Below are positions 24,263-34,500 of a stretch of DNA of 64,000 bases, one piece after another. The notes beneath the pieces were generated by a model that saw nothing but the letters and a program-made list of their open reading frames with translations, made no database searches and was not told where the DNA came from. The DNA is from Floricoccus tropicus (lineage in GTDB: Bacteria; Bacillota; Bacilli; Lactobacillales; Streptococcaceae). The stretch is from contig NZ_MKIR01000023.1 in the NCBI RefSeq assembly GCF_001832905.1, positions 51,149 through 115,148 of the forward strand. Reading direction: 5' to 3'. The position numbers and the translations under genes were made by a program. Position 1 is the stretch's first letter; the number at the start of each line of letters is the position of its first letter.

Positions 24263-24290
24263 AACCATTAAGATATTTATCCTAATGGTT
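24263..24290 (-). terminator. Terminator of the dha operon
   Basis: AACCATTA (24263-24270) pairs with TAATGGTT (24283-24290); on the minus strand the stem runs into seven T. It lies 28 nt after the dhaL stop. Confidence 0.8.
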
Positions 24291-24317
24291 TAGATTGTGA
24301 ATTGTTATATGTTTAAA

Positions 24318-24914
24318 CTAGATGTAATTTAACAAAGTTTCAAATAAGTAAGAACTTGAGGTTGCTCCTGGATCAATATGTCCAATTGCTCTTTCACCAA
24401 CATATGATGCACGTCCTTTTTTTGCAACTAAATCTTTAGTAGCATTTTTTGCATTTTCAATAATTTCATCATTAAAATTTTCATCTTTAATTGATGATAC
24501 AACTGGAATCCATACGTCTAGCATTGTCTTATCACCAAAGTCTGCTTTCCCTCTAGTAGATATACCTATCTGTCCTTGTTCAATAACTTTTGATAATTCT
24601 TCATAGCTTGAAATAACATCAATTCCAACAGTCGCTTTAGTCATATTCATAAACGCTGTTCCATATAAAGGACCACTTGCTCCACCTACTTTTGAAATTA
24701 AAGCCATAGCCAAAATTTTAAAAGTATCACTAATTGTATTAGGTTGCTTATCTTCTATAGATTTTTTGTACTCTGTCATTCCACGAGACATATTATTTCC
24801 ATGATCACCATCACCAATCGGGGTATCAAGAAGACTTAAGTAATCTTTATTATCTTCGATTTTTTTTGCAAAGTCATCAAGCCAAGCCTGGACTTCTACT
24901 ACAGTAATATTCAT
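24318..24914 (-). CDS. dhaL: Dihydroxyacetone kinase, ADP-binding subunit DhaL
   Basis: 198 residues from the ATG at 24914, which has TTGGAG upstream. Typical features are the metal/ADP-binding TPIGDGDHGNNMSRG near residue 30, the SKVGGASGPLYGTAFM loop and the final GERAIGHIDPGATSS. DhaL holds ADP permanently, which DhaM rephosphorylates using PEP through the PTS, and passes the phosphate to dihydroxyacetone on DhaK. Gene order dhaM, dhaK, dhaL in one operon. Confidence 0.95.
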   Translation of the reverse strand: MNITVVEVQAWLDDFAKKIEDNKDYLSLLDTPIGDGDHGNNMSRGMTEYKKSIEDKQPNTISDTFKILAMALISKVGGASGPLYGTAFMNMTKATVGIDVISSYEELSKVIEQGQIGISTRGKADFGDKTMLDVWIPVVSSIKDENFNDEIIENAKNATKDLVAKKGRASYVGERAIGHIDPGATSSSYLFETLLNYI

Positions 24915-24925
24915 TTTTCTCCAAT

Positions 24926-25912
24926 CTACCAAGAAATAGTTGTAACTTGACTCTCTAGGTTTCCAAGCCATTCAGATTTATCTGTTAAATCAATAGTTGT
25001 AAGACTTAAGCCTTGCATTTCTATAGAAGTCATAAAATTCCCTACTTTTGTAAAAATAACCTTAATTCCCTTTTGATCAAGTAAATCTAAAACGTCGTTC
25101 ATGAAGATAAACTGTTCCATTAATGGTGTTCCACCCATTCCATTTACAAGAACTCCAACTTCTTTTGTTTCTGATCCATAACTAGCAAGAATTTTATCAA
25201 CTAACTCTGAGGCAAGAACTTTCGATGGTTGAAGTTTTTCTTTACGATAGCCAGGTTCTCCATGGATACCTACACCATATTCAATCTCATCATCAGCAAG
25301 ATCAAATCCTTCTTTACCAACTTCAGGAACTGTAGCTCCTTTTAATGCAATACCTATACTTCTTAGTGATGATACCACATCATTTCCGATTTCTAATAAT
25401 TGGTCAAGATTTTTTCCTTGTCGAGCATAATTACCTAAAATCTTATGAACTAAAATCGTACCAGCAACACCACGTTTACCTGCTGTATACAAACTATTTT
25501 CAACAGCAATATCATCATCAACAACCAAAATTTCAGCTCTTATATCTTCCATCTCTGCCATATCTTTAGCCATCTCAAAATTTAAAATATCTCCAGTGTA
25601 ATTTTTGACTATTAATAATACTCCTTGGCCATTATTTGTACTTTGAATCGCCGTTAAAATTTGATCCGGAGTCGGAGATGTAAAGACATCACCTAAAACT
25701 GCTGCCGAAAGCATACCGTCACCGACAAATCCAGCATGTGCTGGCTCATGACCACTGCCTCCCCCTGAAACTAATGATACTTGATTAAACAGTTTATTTT
25801 CTTTTATAACTCTAGAATCATCAACTCTTTCAACAAGATTTCCATAACTCCTGACAATCCCTGAAAGCATTTCTTCAACAACATTTGATGGGTCATTAAT
25901 TATCTTTTTCAT
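24926..25912 (-). CDS. dhaK: Dihydroxyacetone kinase, substrate-binding subunit DhaK
   Basis: 328 residues. The N-terminal GGGSGHEPAHAGFVG holds the loop around the substrate; the histidine that forms the covalent hemiaminal with dihydroxyacetone is in the later GVGIHGEPG segment near residue 218. Product is dihydroxyacetone phosphate, feeding glycolysis. The ribosome site is weak (GAGAG), so translation may be coupled to dhaM 5 nt upstream. Confidence 0.95.
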   Translation of the reverse strand: MKKIINDPSNVVEEMLSGIVRSYGNLVERVDDSRVIKENKLFNQVSLVSGGGSGHEPAHAGFVGDGMLSAAVLGDVFTSPTPDQILTAIQSTNNGQGVLLIVKNYTGDILNFEMAKDMAEMEDIRAEILVVDDDIAVENSLYTAGKRGVAGTILVHKILGNYARQGKNLDQLLEIGNDVVSSLRSIGIALKGATVPEVGKEGFDLADDEIEYGVGIHGEPGYRKEKLQPSKVLASELVDKILASYGSETKEVGVLVNGMGGTPLMEQFIFMNDVLDLLDQKGIKVIFTKVGNFMTSIEMQGLSLTTIDLTDKSEWLGNLESQVTTISW

Positions 25913-25917
25913 TCTCT

Positions 25918-26301
25918 CTATTTCGCCTTTCTTGCTTCATCAATAATTTGATTAATATCATCAGTTACTCCAGCAGTAATTGCTCCTACAAAAGCTCCCT
26001 CTACCAATGGTGCATCAATATTATGATATCTTAATTGTTGACTTTCATCTAAAAAATCCATAGCCATATCTGCGCTTAATACTGCACTTCCTATATCAGA
26101 AAAAATAAAGAATTCGACATCTTCAGCTGACTGATTAATATGATCGACAACCAATAATGGTTCGGAACCTAGTCCGCCATCTGATGTTCCTCCAAGAGAT
26201 ACAACTTCAACGTCTTCATTTTGTTGCATGTCATCTATCATCTCTTTTAGCCCATCAGTAATTTTTCTACTGTGCGAAAGTAATATAATACTTTTTTTCA
26301 T
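25918..26301 (-). CDS. dhaM: PTS-dependent phosphoryl donor DhaM
   Basis: 127 residues, an EIIA-mannose-type domain only. The phosphorylated histidine is in ILLSHSRKI (residue 10) and the GGTSDGGLGS loop follows near 39. Unlike the longer E. coli protein there is no fused HPr or EI domain, the short form usual in Lactobacillales. Strong GGGGGG-rich site before the ATG. First gene of the dha operon, behind a cre site. Confidence 0.92.
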   Translation of the reverse strand: MKKSIILLSHSRKITDGLKEMIDDMQQNEDVEVVSLGGTSDGGLGSEPLLVVDHINQSAEDVEFFIFSDIGSAVLSADMAMDFLDESQQLRYHNIDAPLVEGAFVGAITAGVTDDINQIIDEARKAK

Positions 26302-26317
26302 TTCTCCCCCCCTTTTT

Positions 26318-26331
26318 TGAAAGCGTTTACT
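26318..26331 (-). promoter_or_regulatory. CcpA cre site of the dha operon
   Basis: TGAAAGCGTTTACT matches the cre consensus at 13 of 14 positions. It lies between a TATAAT-like -10 (26340-26345 on the plus strand) and dhaM, so CcpA binding would block transcription when preferred sugars are present. Confidence 0.7.
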
Positions 26332-26369
26332 ATATTGATATTATAATCTTATTTCCCATAAAAAACTAG

Positions 26370-26402
26370 TAAAAAATTACTAAGAATTAACCTAGTAATT
26401 TT
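26370..26402 (-). terminator. Terminator of the ABC exporter operon, copy 1 of a 33-bp repeat
   Basis: Stem AAAATTACTA/TAGTAATTTT with a 10-nt loop and a run of T on the minus strand. It overlaps the last bases of the permease stop codon. The full 33 bp are identical to 29094-29126. Confidence 0.8.
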
Positions 26403-27186
26403 ATGAACCTGCACTTTCATAAACTGAAAGTCCCTTATTCCAGATTAAAAGTGAAATGATAAATAAAATTATGGAAACAATAATCAAACCTTCAATATTA
26501 AACATGACATTTTGCCCTGTGAGAAAGAAACTTGCCGGATAAAAGGCAGTGAATGCAAAAGGTATTATAAAGCTAATTATCGTGCGAATAAGGGTGTTAT
26601 AAATATTAACAGGGTATTTTGCAAAATCATTGAAAAGATAAAAGAAATACATGATGCTGCCTGCCTGTTTGCTCCAAAATGCCATACTTGAAGCAATTAT
26701 TTTTAGGCTGGTATAAATCATTGTTGCAAATGGAATGGCTATAATAAAGAGAATAACTTTTGTTGGTGTCCATGTTATAGTACCGACTGTGCTTGCGAGG
26801 AGACCTATACCGACTATCAATTCGCCCAAGGCATCTACTTGAAAGGTCTCGATGATTACATGGATGAGTGGATTGATTGGTCTCGTCATATATTTATCAA
26901 ACTCACCTTTCCATACTAATCTTTGACCTACTGCCCATAAATTATCAGAAAATAAATGGTCAAGGCCTTTGGGTATTAGTGAAAATCCATAAATGAAAAC
27001 AATTTGTTGTAAAGTCCAGCCCTCAAGAGTTGGAATCTTGCTGAAAATAACGTTTAAAAATAAAATATTTAAAGCTTGAGTCAAAACTACTCCTAGAACA
27101 CCTACTATAAAATCAACACGATATTCCATCAATTGTTTGAGATATTGCTTAATAAATATTTTTTCTAATCTTAATATTCTCTTCAT
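26401..27186 (-). CDS. ABC-2-type exporter permease, second subunit
   Basis: 261 residues from the ATG at 27186, preceded by AGGGGGAT. About six hydrophobic helices; the motif RLVWKGEFDKYMTRPINPLIHVI is characteristic of the ABC2_membrane_6 (DUF990) family. With the neighbouring permease it forms a heterodimeric channel. Substrate unknown; homologous systems are annotated as antibiotic or viologen exporters, without proof. Confidence 0.8.
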   Translation of the reverse strand: MKRILRLEKIFIKQYLKQLMEYRVDFIVGVLGVVLTQALNILFLNVIFSKIPTLEGWTLQQIVFIYGFSLIPKGLDHLFSDNLWAVGQRLVWKGEFDKYMTRPINPLIHVIIETFQVDALGELIVGIGLLASTVGTITWTPTKVILFIIAIPFATMIYTSLKIIASSMAFWSKQAGSIMYFFYLFNDFAKYPVNIYNTLIRTIISFIIPFAFTAFYPASFFLTGQNVMFNIEGLIIVSIILFIISLLIWNKGLSVYESAGS

Positions 27187-27187
27187 C

Positions 27188-28015
27188 CTATCCCCCTTGT
27201 ACAACCAAACGGTTGATAACAAATTTCCATATGATTTTAGACAAAATATAAAAGAAAATAATCCAAACTATCTGAATCAAAAGTGCTTTAATTAATTGTT
27301 CTGTATTATATTTACCAAGATAAATCATTACTGGAGTATAGATTAATGATGAAAAAGGAAGTATTGTAAATAAATTTTTAATAGCTGTTGGAAAAAATGA
27401 TAAAGGTATTAAGACCCCTGACATGAAACTAATTATTGAAGACTTTAACAAATTTGCACCCCATAAACTTTGAAGTACAAAAGCTGTGTATCCAAAACAT
27501 ACATTGAAGAAAAAATTCAACAAGTATGATAAAACCAAACTCACTAGAAAGAGAATTAAATTCATGATATTAAAAGGTAAAGTATTTGGATTTATAATTT
27601 GAAAAATACAAAGTCCTCCTAGAATTGGAAGGGCTGAAACTGAAACTTGAATAAGTTTAGAACCTATTTCATCAAATAAGTAAGTACCAATAAATGAAAT
27701 AGGCTTGAGGAGTCTAACAGCAATTGACCCTTCTTTTATTTCTTCACCAATATTACCGCTAACATATGTGCTGATAAATACACTTGCAAATGCACTTAAG
27801 AAGACATAGAGACTCATCTCTTGAACAGTGAAATTACCTAATTTTGTTTCAGTAGAAGAACGATATATCGCTTGCCACAAGTAATAAGATACTAAGGCCC
27901 CACAGATATCAGCCATCCTATAGATAAGAAAATTCATCCGGTAAGCAACACTTCTTTGGATACCAGCATTTATAAAAAGACAATATTTAGAAAAATTTTC
28001 TAGAATATTAGGCAT
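27188..28015 (-). CDS. ABC-2-type exporter permease, first subunit
   Basis: 275 residues with six or so hydrophobic helices and the family motif EEIKEGSIAVRLLKPISFIG, the counterpart of the motif in the next gene. It overlaps the ATPase gene by 8 nt; its AAGGAG site lies inside that gene's end. Together they form one exporter. Confidence 0.8.
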   Translation of the reverse strand: MPNILENFSKYCLFINAGIQRSVAYRMNFLIYRMADICGALVSYYLWQAIYRSSTETKLGNFTVQEMSLYVFLSAFASVFISTYVSGNIGEEIKEGSIAVRLLKPISFIGTYLFDEIGSKLIQVSVSALPILGGLCIFQIINPNTLPFNIMNLILFLVSLVLSYLLNFFFNVCFGYTAFVLQSLWGANLLKSSIISFMSGVLIPLSFFPTAIKNLFTILPFSSLIYTPVMIYLGKYNTEQLIKALLIQIVWIIFFYILSKIIWKFVINRLVVQGG

Positions 28016-29006
28016 CTTTCAGCTCCTTCCTATAAAAACGACGGATTATATCTTCAATATCTGCCTCTTTGATTGATACATCTGATACTGAAACATTATT
28101 TAATGTATATTGCAAAATTTCAGAAGCTGAATTCTTTGAAGCATCGAAGCGAACTTTTATATTTTTATCCTCTTGTTCAAGCAAAACATCAAAAAAATCT
28201 TCCTCATAGTGAAGCTTTTCTAAATCTTCTAATTGATTAAGCTTGAAGGTAATTTCATGGATATTCCCAAATTTTTCTTTTAACTCTTCAGCACTTCCAT
28301 CAAAAATTTCTTTCCCTTTATCAATCATAAATATTCTGCTACATAATTGCTCGATATCATTTAAATCGTGGGTAGTTAAAATTATGGTTGTCTTCTCTTC
28401 TTGATTAATTTTTTTGATAGCATTACGAATCCTATCTTTTACATCCACGTCCAAACCAATAGTTGGTTCATCAAGAAATAAAACTTTAGGATTATGTAGA
28501 AGACTGGCTGCAATATCTGCTCTCATCCTTTGACCAAGGGACAGTGTACGCACAGGATCCTTAATAAATTCATTTAAGTCCAGAACATCATTCAAAAAAT
28601 TCATTCTCTTAACAAAATCTTCTTGGGGAACCTCATAAATTTCCTTCAAAACTTTATAGGTATCCTCAAGAGGTAAGTCCCACCATAGTTGAGTTCTTTG
28701 ACCAAATACAACACCAATATCCTTTACATAGGACTGCCTATCTTTTTGTGGATTTTTACCATTAATTTCAATAAAGCCCGATGTCGGTGTTAGTATTCCG
28801 GTCAACATTTTTATAGTAGTTGACTTACCAGCTCCATTTGCTCCAATAAAACCAAAAATCTCCCCTTCAGGAATCTCAAAAGATAGATCCTTAACAGCTT
28901 CAAAAGTTTCATATTCAGGTTTGAATAATGCTTTAAATGAACCTGAAAGACCACCTCCCTTTTTTACTTTCTTAAAATCCTTCTCTAAATGACTTACTGT
29001 GATCAT
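28008..29006 (-). CDS. ABC-2-type exporter ATPase
   Basis: 332 residues from the ATG at 29006 with GGGAG upstream. Walker A (GANGAGKST), signature LSLGQRMRADIAASLL, Walker B (VLFLDEPTIGLDVDVK) and H-loop (LTTHDLNDIE) are intact. The signature has LSLGQ in place of LSGGQ, as in the DrrA/NatA-like family. A C-terminal extension of about 90 residues follows. Start of a three-gene exporter operon with its own promoter. Confidence 0.85.
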   Translation of the reverse strand: MITVSHLEKDFKKVKKGGGLSGSFKALFKPEYETFEAVKDLSFEIPEGEIFGFIGANGAGKSTTIKMLTGILTPTSGFIEINGKNPQKDRQSYVKDIGVVFGQRTQLWWDLPLEDTYKVLKEIYEVPQEDFVKRMNFLNDVLDLNEFIKDPVRTLSLGQRMRADIAASLLHNPKVLFLDEPTIGLDVDVKDRIRNAIKKINQEEKTTIILTTHDLNDIEQLCSRIFMIDKGKEIFDGSAEELKEKFGNIHEITFKLNQLEDLEKLHYEEDFFDVLLEQEDKNIKVRFDASKNSASEILQYTLNNVSVSDVSIKEADIEDIIRRFYRKELKDA

Positions 29007-29055
29007 AAAATCTCCCATATTAATTTTATAAAAAAACGCTTTCAAAGCTAAAATC

Positions 29056-29084
29056 ATTATAGTACGGATTAATGCGAATTACAA
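29056..29084 (-). promoter_or_regulatory. Promoter of the ABC exporter operon
   Basis: TTGTAA (29084-29079), 17-nt spacer, TATAAT (29061-29056) on the minus strand. A partial cre-like TGAAAGCGTTTTTT follows at 29032-29045, weaker than the dha cre. Confidence 0.6.
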
Positions 29085-29093
29085 TATGTAATT

Positions 29094-29126
29094 TAAAAAA
29101 TTACTAAGAATTAACCTAGTAATTTT
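29094..29126 (-). terminator. Terminator of glycerate kinase, copy 2 of the 33-bp repeat
   Basis: Same 33 bp as 26370-26402: a 10-bp stem with a T run on the minus strand. It lies 8 nt after the glycerate kinase stop. Confidence 0.8.
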
Positions 29127-29134
29127 GTTTATGC

Positions 29135-30280
29135 TCAGTATTTTTCATTTATCTTTATTAATCTACTTACGTTCCCACTGGCTATTCTCAAATTTTCTTT
29201 TCCCTTTAAAAGAGCATTTTCAAGTGATTCAGCTTTGGTCAAAATTCCAAAGATTGCAGTTATTCCTTCTTGATAAAGAACTTCTAAATCTTCTCCAACA
29301 TAACCTGCAAAAGCAATGACCGGTTTATTATATTTTTTTGCAATCTTTGCCACACCTGAAGGAACTTTGCCAAATGCTGTTTGAGAATCAATACCTCCTT
29401 CACCTGTAAAAATATAGTCTGCTTGTGAAATATGTTCTTCAAGTTCATTTTGTTCACTAACTATCTGAAAGCCAGAAATAATTTTTGCATTTGTAAATGC
29501 TAATAAACCTGCGCCAAGTCCACCTGCTGCTCCTGAACCTTGCATATATTCAATATTAATCTTTAAATCACGCGCAATGACTTTTGCAAAATGATGAAGA
29601 TTAGAATCTAGTTCAACCACCATTTCTTCAGTCGCACCTTTTTGTCGACCAAAAACATTACTCGCACCATTTAAACCAGTTAGTGGATTTGTCACATCAG
29701 ATGCAACAACAATTTCAACTTCTCTTAATCTTGGATGTGAATTCTCACAATCAATACTTTTTAGTAGATTAAGATTCCCACCACCAAAAGGAATTTCATT
29801 TCCATGTTTATCTAATAATCTGTATCCAAGAGCTTGTGCCATACCTGCACCACCATCGTTTGTAGCACTTCCTCCTATACAAATAATGATTTTTTCTACT
29901 CCCTTATCAAGTGCATACTTAATCAACTGACCAGTTCCATATGTACTTGTTACAAGTGGATTCCTTTTTTCGATAGGAAGTAACTCAAGACCATTTACCA
30001 GTGCCATCTCAATTATTGCCGTTTTACCTTGTTCAATTAGTCCATAGTGACTACTTACTAAAGTGTTTGGCAATGGACCCATAACTTGCTCGTGAATTTT
30101 CTGGTCATCCTGGGAATTCATGAGGCAATCAAGAGTTCCTTCCCCACCATCTGCCATCGGAATTTGAATAATTTCAGCTCCAGGATAAATTTTTCGGATT
30201 CCTTCAGCCATACTTTGACAAGCAACGCGTGCTGTCATTGACTCTTTGAAAGAATCTGGTGCAAGAACAAATTTTGTCAT
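29135..30280 (-). CDS. glxK: Glycerate kinase, GarK/GlxK type
   Basis: 381 residues, full length. Signature regions are VLAPDSFKESMTA at the N-terminus, PMADGGEGTLD near residue 44, GIGGSATNDGGAG-like (CIGGSATNDGGAGMAQALG) near 133 and FTGEGGIDSQTAFGKVP near 290. It phosphorylates glycerate to 2-phosphoglycerate, entering lower glycolysis. It lies next to dhaKLM except for the ABC insert, so this may be a three-carbon utilisation locus. AGGAGC precedes the ATG. Confidence 0.92.
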   Translation of the reverse strand: MTKFVLAPDSFKESMTARVACQSMAEGIRKIYPGAEIIQIPMADGGEGTLDCLMNSQDDQKIHEQVMGPLPNTLVSSHYGLIEQGKTAIIEMALVNGLELLPIEKRNPLVTSTYGTGQLIKYALDKGVEKIIICIGGSATNDGGAGMAQALGYRLLDKHGNEIPFGGGNLNLLKSIDCENSHPRLREVEIVVASDVTNPLTGLNGASNVFGRQKGATEEMVVELDSNLHHFAKVIARDLKINIEYMQGSGAAGGLGAGLLAFTNAKIISGFQIVSEQNELEEHISQADYIFTGEGGIDSQTAFGKVPSGVAKIAKKYNKPVIAFAGYVGEDLEVLYQEGITAIFGILTKAESLENALLKGKENLRIASGNVSRLIKINEKY

Positions 30281-30294
30281 AATCGCTCCTAGTT

Positions 30295-30693
30295 CTATTC
30301 TTTTAAGTAGATTTTAATATAAATTTTAAGCCAATTTCCTACTAGTTCCTTATCTTCAACTTTCCCAAATAATTTTTTTCCTGCATCCATCAAACGAGAG
30401 AAAACTACATTATCAGCCTTAGGAACATAACCAATTTTTTCTCCTGTTTTTAACTTAATCATAATCGCCTTGTTATCATATGGGTTGTCAATTTCTCTAA
30501 AAAAATTTAATTCTGTTTCAAAATTAATCTTGTCATTCAAGTCTAGTATTTCTTCAATGTAACTAGTTCCTGCAATGTGAGACTCAAAAAGAAAAATATC
30601 CCTTTCATACGGTTGTGGTAAATCAATTTCGAAATCAGGATGAACCAAAGAAACCAATTCACCATTATTTATTTTACTTAATTCATTCATCAT
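30295..30693 (-). CDS. HIRAN-domain protein
   Basis: 132 residues, essentially one HIRAN domain: FESHIAGTSYIEEI, then FFREIDNPYDNKAIMIKLKTGEKIGYVPKADN. The domain binds the 3' end of single-stranded DNA in eukaryotic HLTF; bacterial stand-alone forms are uncharacterised. Position between glycerate kinase and a J-domain gene next to sbcCD hints at DNA maintenance, but this is inference. Confidence 0.8.
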   Translation of the reverse strand: MMNELSKINNGELVSLVHPDFEIDLPQPYERDIFLFESHIAGTSYIEEILDLNDKINFETELNFFREIDNPYDNKAIMIKLKTGEKIGYVPKADNVVFSRLMDAGKKLFGKVEDKELVGNWLKIYIKIYLKE

Positions 30694-30713
30694 TTTCTGA
30701 CCTTAATAGTTCT

Positions 30714-31495
30714 TCAACTTTTTTTCTTATAATAATTACAAAGTCCTTGATAATATGCCAATAAATCATTTAATTTCTCATGATAAGCATCCATCTTATC
30801 TTCATCTAGCATTAGATCATTAAGATTATAAGGGTACATAGATTTTATATGTGAAATCTTATCTTTTTCATCAGCAATCATCATATTTAAGGCAAATCTT
30901 TCGTCCTCTAACTCTTCCAAGCTTGATTTAGAATAATTTATGTTATTAAATAAATCTGTTGTCTGAAAAATAATTTCTAATCGTTTTAAATCACCGTCCC
31001 GATAAGCACTTACGGCTGCTTCATATAGATTGAGCTGACTTGCAGTAATATCGGGATTCAAATCTGGATGCAATTTTTTACAATTTTTCTATACAAGGAT
31101 TTCATATATTTAACTTCATCATCCGATAATCGTTCAAGTGAACTGTACTCGATTGCTTCACTCAATTTTTTTAATTGTTTTTCAAGACTTTTTTTATATC
31201 TTTCATATTCTTTATCTAAAATATCTTCAATCTTTGCTAAATTTATTTTTTCTTGACGATTAACATACTTCTGAACTAAATCTAATTTTCTTTTTAACCT
31301 TCTACTTTCAATATCTTTAGATTGTACTTTGTAAAGAAGATTCCCAAACTCCAATAAATAAGCAGTTTCAATATTTCTACACTCAATAAATTGCAAGTTA
31401 TCAACTTCAAAATATAAGTTAGAAAGTACTTCTCTTAATTCTTGAATATCTTTTATCAGTCTTTCGAATATCTCAGATTTAATCAATTCATTCAT
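30714..31495 (-). pseudogene. J-domain-containing helical protein split by a frameshift
   Basis: Two overlapping frames. The first (31058-31495, 145 aa, start MNELIKSEIFERL) is helical and ends YRKIVKNCIQI. The second (30714-31073, 119 aa) begins at the J-domain HPD tripeptide (LHPDLNPDITASQLNLYEAA). Related proteins read YRKIVKKLHPD without interruption, so one A is missing in the run GTAAAAAATTG near 31070-31080, or a -1 ribosomal shift occurs at A-AAA-AAT. With the shift the protein would be about 255 residues. Status is a pseudogene, sequencing error or programmed frameshift. Confidence 0.7.
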
Positions 31496-31516
31496 ACTAT
31501 CTCCAAATTTTAATAA

Positions 31517-34500
31517 CTAATTCCTATCAATCATCGAAATTGTACTACTGCCATCTCCACTTTTTGAAATGATAAGTTGTTGTGCTATCCGTTCTTTCAT
31601 ATCTTCAACGTGACTGATTACTCCAACCATACGATTTTCACCAATTTGTTCGAGAGCCGTCATAGCCTTTTCGAGCGTCTCCTTATCAAGCGAACCAAAT
31701 CCTTCGTCAACAAACAAGGCATCAATAACAATCCCATTGGTTGTGTTTTGAACTATTTCTGATAGCGACAATGCAATTGAAAGAGCCGCAATAAAGGTTT
31801 CCCCACCAGATAAAGTTTTAGTTGAACGAGTAGTCCCAGTTGTAAAATCAAAAACATCGATATCAAGTCCTGAATCTGAGCGCTTACCGTCACGTTGAGC
31901 ATTGCTAAGTACAAACTGATAGCGACCATTAGTCAGCTTTCCAATATAACGCTTGTTGGCTTGGTCTAAAACCTGATTTAAATATTCCTGAACTACATAT
32001 GTCTCAAGCTTGAGTTTATCACCAGTCTTACCTTTGACTACACTATTTAAGTCACTCAACTCTTGGAAAGTTTTTAGATGTACACCTTGCTTTTCAGTAA
32101 TTTTCTTAATTTCTTCAAGTGTTGCCTTAGATTGATTGTACTTAGTTTCAGCCTTAGTGAATTCTTGACTAGCATTATCGTACTTAGCTTGACTCTGCTC
32201 GTATTTTTCAACAAAGTAATCTAAATCAGGAATTTCCTTATCAGACAGAAATTCTAAAAGCTTTTCTCTTCTCTCAGTTAAGGTACGTTCACGCTCCTTA
32301 TAGGTGTTTATAAAGGCAATAGATTGTCCATAAACCTCTGTCTCAGAAATCCATTCTCTCAAAATATTTTCATCACTTGTTAGAGCACTAGGAGCATATA
32401 ATTTTTCCTTAACCTTTGCATAAGCCAAATCATTTATATCTTGATTTTCCTTTAGATGCAATTCATTAGATTCAACAATAACTTTTAAAGATCTAACCTC
32501 ACTCTGTAAATTAGCAAATCTCCCTTGCAACTCTTCCTTCTTACTTGAATAATCCCTAATTTTCTTGCTTGTGATCTCAATTTTATCCGTATAGTAAGAT
32601 ATATCCTTTAATTCTGGATATTTGGCATTGATGATAGATAGCTTTCCTACTGCTGAATCTTTCAATGCCACTTTTGTATCTATCTCATTTTGCAAATTTA
32701 AAAGAACATGCTCTGCGTTCGTTATTTCATTAGTTAACTCAGTCAAAGCTAGAATTTGTTTTTCAAAAAACGATTTTAACTCATCTACTGAATTTTTAAA
32801 TTCTATTAAAGCTTGATTAACCAGACTTTCATCATAGATACTTGGAAACTCATCAAAAAGATTTTTTATTTCATCATAATTATTATTAATATCAGTTTTT
32901 TTATTATCAATTTCAAATTGAATTTCATTTTTTCTTGTATCATTTTGATATAGAGATTCTTCCTGATTTTTCAAATCTTGTTCCAAACTTCCAACTTGCT
33001 GTTGCAAGGCTTCAACTTTTTCCATTGAATTTTTAAGTTCTAATTCATTTGCCTGAACGTCATCATGCTTATGAGCAAAAGGATGTTCAAGCGAGCCACA
33101 GACAAGACATTCTTGTCCGTCAACTAACTCTTCCCTAAGTTGCGCCACCATCAACTCACGACGATTTTCTTTAACACTTTCAAGCTCACTTAAATAATCC
33201 TTATATCTTTGCCTATCTGATTCAAGTTTCTTTTTAGATTCAGCTTGTTCATCATTTAAAGATATAATTCTTTTTTCTAAGGTAGAAACTTCTTTTAAAA
33301 GCGGAGCTATATTTTTATCAATTATAAATTTAGCCTTATCATAAGCAGCCACATTTTTTGTAACTTCTTCTTGTGAAATGGCTTCTGTTTCAAGTTCATT
33401 CTTATCTTTTTTCTTTGCTTCTAACAGCTCTGATTTAGAATTCTTTTGAACTTCATAATCTTTTAATTCATTTGAATAAGATGTAATCTCACTCTCATAA
33501 GCTATAACTTGGTTTGCAGTGTTTCTAAGTTCTTTCCATTTATCAAGATTTTCTTCAAAAAGCTTAATCTCTGATTCATGTGATAAATGTTCTTTAAGTT
33601 CATCCTCTAAAAGATGAGCATTTTTCTCTGTTTCGCCCAACTTGTCTTTATTAGATTCAAGTAATTTTCCATATTTATCAATTTCATTTTGACTATGGTC
33701 TAAATCCCTAATTGTCTCTCTAATGTCAGCTACAAAGTCCTGCTGATTCTTTTTATCTATATAGTATTTATATTTATCTTTTTGATTAGTAATTTCATTT
33801 TCAAAATTTATATTTACAGTATTCAACTCTTGAAAGTTCTCAGATAATTGTTTAGCTTTATCTAACTCTATTTGTGTTGATTTCAAATCATCCTTGGCTT
33901 GTCCCCTTAACTTATCACTACTATCAGCTTTCTCTTTATAGTTTGATACAAATTTTTCTGCAAGCTCTATTTTATAGCTCTCATCTGTCTGTCGAAACTC
34001 TAGTCTTTCTTCTTCTGACCATATTTGGCTATCATAATGACCAGATAGTTGATTGGAAAATTTTTCATTTTCTACTCTTGATTGTCTATATTTATCTTCA
34101 ACTCTGTTTGCAAAATCTTCAAACAGACGAGTTCCAAAAATATTTTTCAAAATCGGTAATTTATCAGCTGTGTTAGAAATCAAAAATTTCCTAAATTCAT
34201 TTTGAGGTAAAAGAATTATCTGTTTAAATTGTTCAGCATTCAACTGTAAAAGTGAATTTACTTCAGTTGCAACATCAACTGGCTTAGAAGCTAAAACCTC
34301 GAGTTCAACCCCACCGATTTCATCAACAATAGCAAAATGAGCTTCGGCTTTTTGTAAAGTTGACTTTTTACCACGCGCAGCCTTACGCTCTTGAACGGGT
34401 ACTCGCTCTATCCTATAAAGTTGACTTCCATGCCTGAAATAAAAGACAATTTTTGTCAATTCATCTTCGAGTGTTGCAAATGTTGACCTTGTTTCTTCAG

